Shown one piece after another: positions 49,196 through 50,000 of a stretch of DNA of 50,000 nt (its first letter is position 1; each line of letters begins with the position of its first letter). The notes under the pieces were generated by a model that did no database searches, had not been told where the DNA came from, and was given only the letters and a program-made list of their open reading frames with translations. The DNA is from Prorocentrum cordatum (Eukaryota; Sar; Dinophyceae; Prorocentrales; Prorocentraceae). Position numbers and translations under genes: made by a program. Location: positions 27,501 to 77,500 of the forward strand of contig CAUYUJ010009824.1 in the NCBI GenBank assembly GCA_963575745.1. The letters are read 5' to 3'.

Positions 49196-50000
49196 CAGGC
49201 AACCCTTGGCAACTCTGGGCAACCCCGAGGGACCCCAGGCGGCGCCAGCGTTGGTGATAACCCTCGTCCTGAAGATTACGAGAACGTACCCCGCTGACCC
49301 CTGGAACTCTGCAGGGCGCGGCTGCGGGAGCGACAGGACGGGCCCTTCCCTGTAGCACGGCGAGGCCAGGGAGCGACGCCCACCCCAGCCAGTGGGTAAG
49401 GCACGTCACACCTCGCAGGCATCGCGGGCCGGCCGCGGCCGTCGCATCCTCTGTGGCCTGCGGGCGCCGCGGGCCCCGCGACGCTGCAGGGCTGCAGGGC
49501 TGCGCTCAACGCCCCGCCGCCAGCGCGGCCGGTCCGAAACTATGCCACCGACGCCCCCGCGGCGACGCCCCCGCGGCGGCCACGGCTCGGGCCAGAACGC
49601 GGGCACGACGCGCAGTTCAAAGATGTAAAAGCAGGATGCAGGGCCTTCGGAAAGCCGCGTGGCTTTTTTCCGTGTAGCCCGACGATGCAAGGATGCAAGG
49701 AAACCATGTGCAAGGTGATGACCCTCTCCATTGTTCCCATTGTAACAGACATACTCCTGTACCTGCGGGAATGGCCTTCAACGAAACACTCCTACTCGTG
49801 GGGTGCAAGACATACCCTGCGAGTTTCATGTGGTTCCCCCATGGGATGCGACACCCTGCGTCCCGAGACGTTCATCCGAGAAACTATAAACGCAACATGC
49901 ATCTCAATAACTAAACACGCGTTCTTCCCTGGAATCTGAACTACGGCGGATTGATGTACCTCCCCATGCATTCCATCCCACAAAACGCAAGAGACTCGTG
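49196..50000. other. End region, weak ORFs on both strands
   Basis: 49693-49914 has a non-repetitive plus frame (...LHCSHCNRHTPVPAGMAFNE, TLLLVGCKTYPASFMWFPHG) with a CxxC pair. The minus strand 49792-49983 is also open. The GC-rich part before it (49400-49620) shows CCCCGCGGCG duplication. No product recognised, and the sequence is cut by the window end. Confidence 0.25.

Noticed and set aside
48284-49222. Gln/Asn/Lys/Ala-rich 312-codon frame suggestive of a prion-like protein
   Set aside because: Antisense of the decamer array; composition follows from GCATTGCTTG.

Overview
The window reads as nuclear DNA of a dinoflagellate. The decisive sign is at 15824-15845, where the genome carries an exact copy of the 22-nt dinoflagellate spliced leader (SL), followed by two decayed SL remnants. 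A second, older SL tandem lies at 29215-29269. Other signs fit: very few intact genes, short exon-like stretches joined by pyrimidine-rich introns, GC-rich sequence with extreme simple-sequence content, and fragments resembling dinoflagellate retroelement proteins. No bacterial operons, rRNA, tRNA or CRISPR arrays were seen.

Layout. 1-6.5 kb: a 65-bp satellite with one inverted outlying unit, a 470-bp CTA tract, an 18-bp CRE-like array, two inverted-repeat elements and GAT tracts. 6.8-7.5 kb: the best spliced gene, on the minus strand (two exons, 110-nt intron). 8.2-12.1 kb: three TCGGG-ended mobile elements, a 79-bp satellite and a 143-bp almost loop-free palindrome flanked by 18-bp direct repeats. 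13.4-15.6 kb: more miniature elements, including one with a perfect 9-bp target duplication between two exon candidates. 15.8-17.2 kb: the SL-tagged, frame-broken polysaccharide pyruvyl transferase-like retrocopy. 20.1-21.2 kb: a CCATTR hexamer array. 24.3-26.1 kb and 35.3-37.4 kb: two copies, in opposite orientation, of a composite element (unique flank, 75-90-bp satellite, microsatellite, unique flank); the second sits inside a smaller inverted-repeat element whose uninterrupted form is at 32.18-32.31 kb. 26.8-33 kb: degraded recombinase-like and LINE-like coding remnants. 38.6-43.8 kb: composite tandem repeats built on a CTTGGAGGCC-type motif, interrupted by a 1-kb TATG tract. 44.7-50 kb: miniature elements, candidate exons, several low-copy tandem repeats and a 0.7-kb (GCATTGCTTG)n array.

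Taken together, this is a landscape of non-autonomous mobile DNA and recycled mRNA rather than a set of cooperating genes. At least ten inverted-repeat families are visible, several with target duplications of characteristic length (5, 7, 9 bp, or TA). Most long open frames run through trinucleotide repeats or 90-bp units and are not genes. All coding calls rest on reading the translated sequence by eye; none could be checked against a database.
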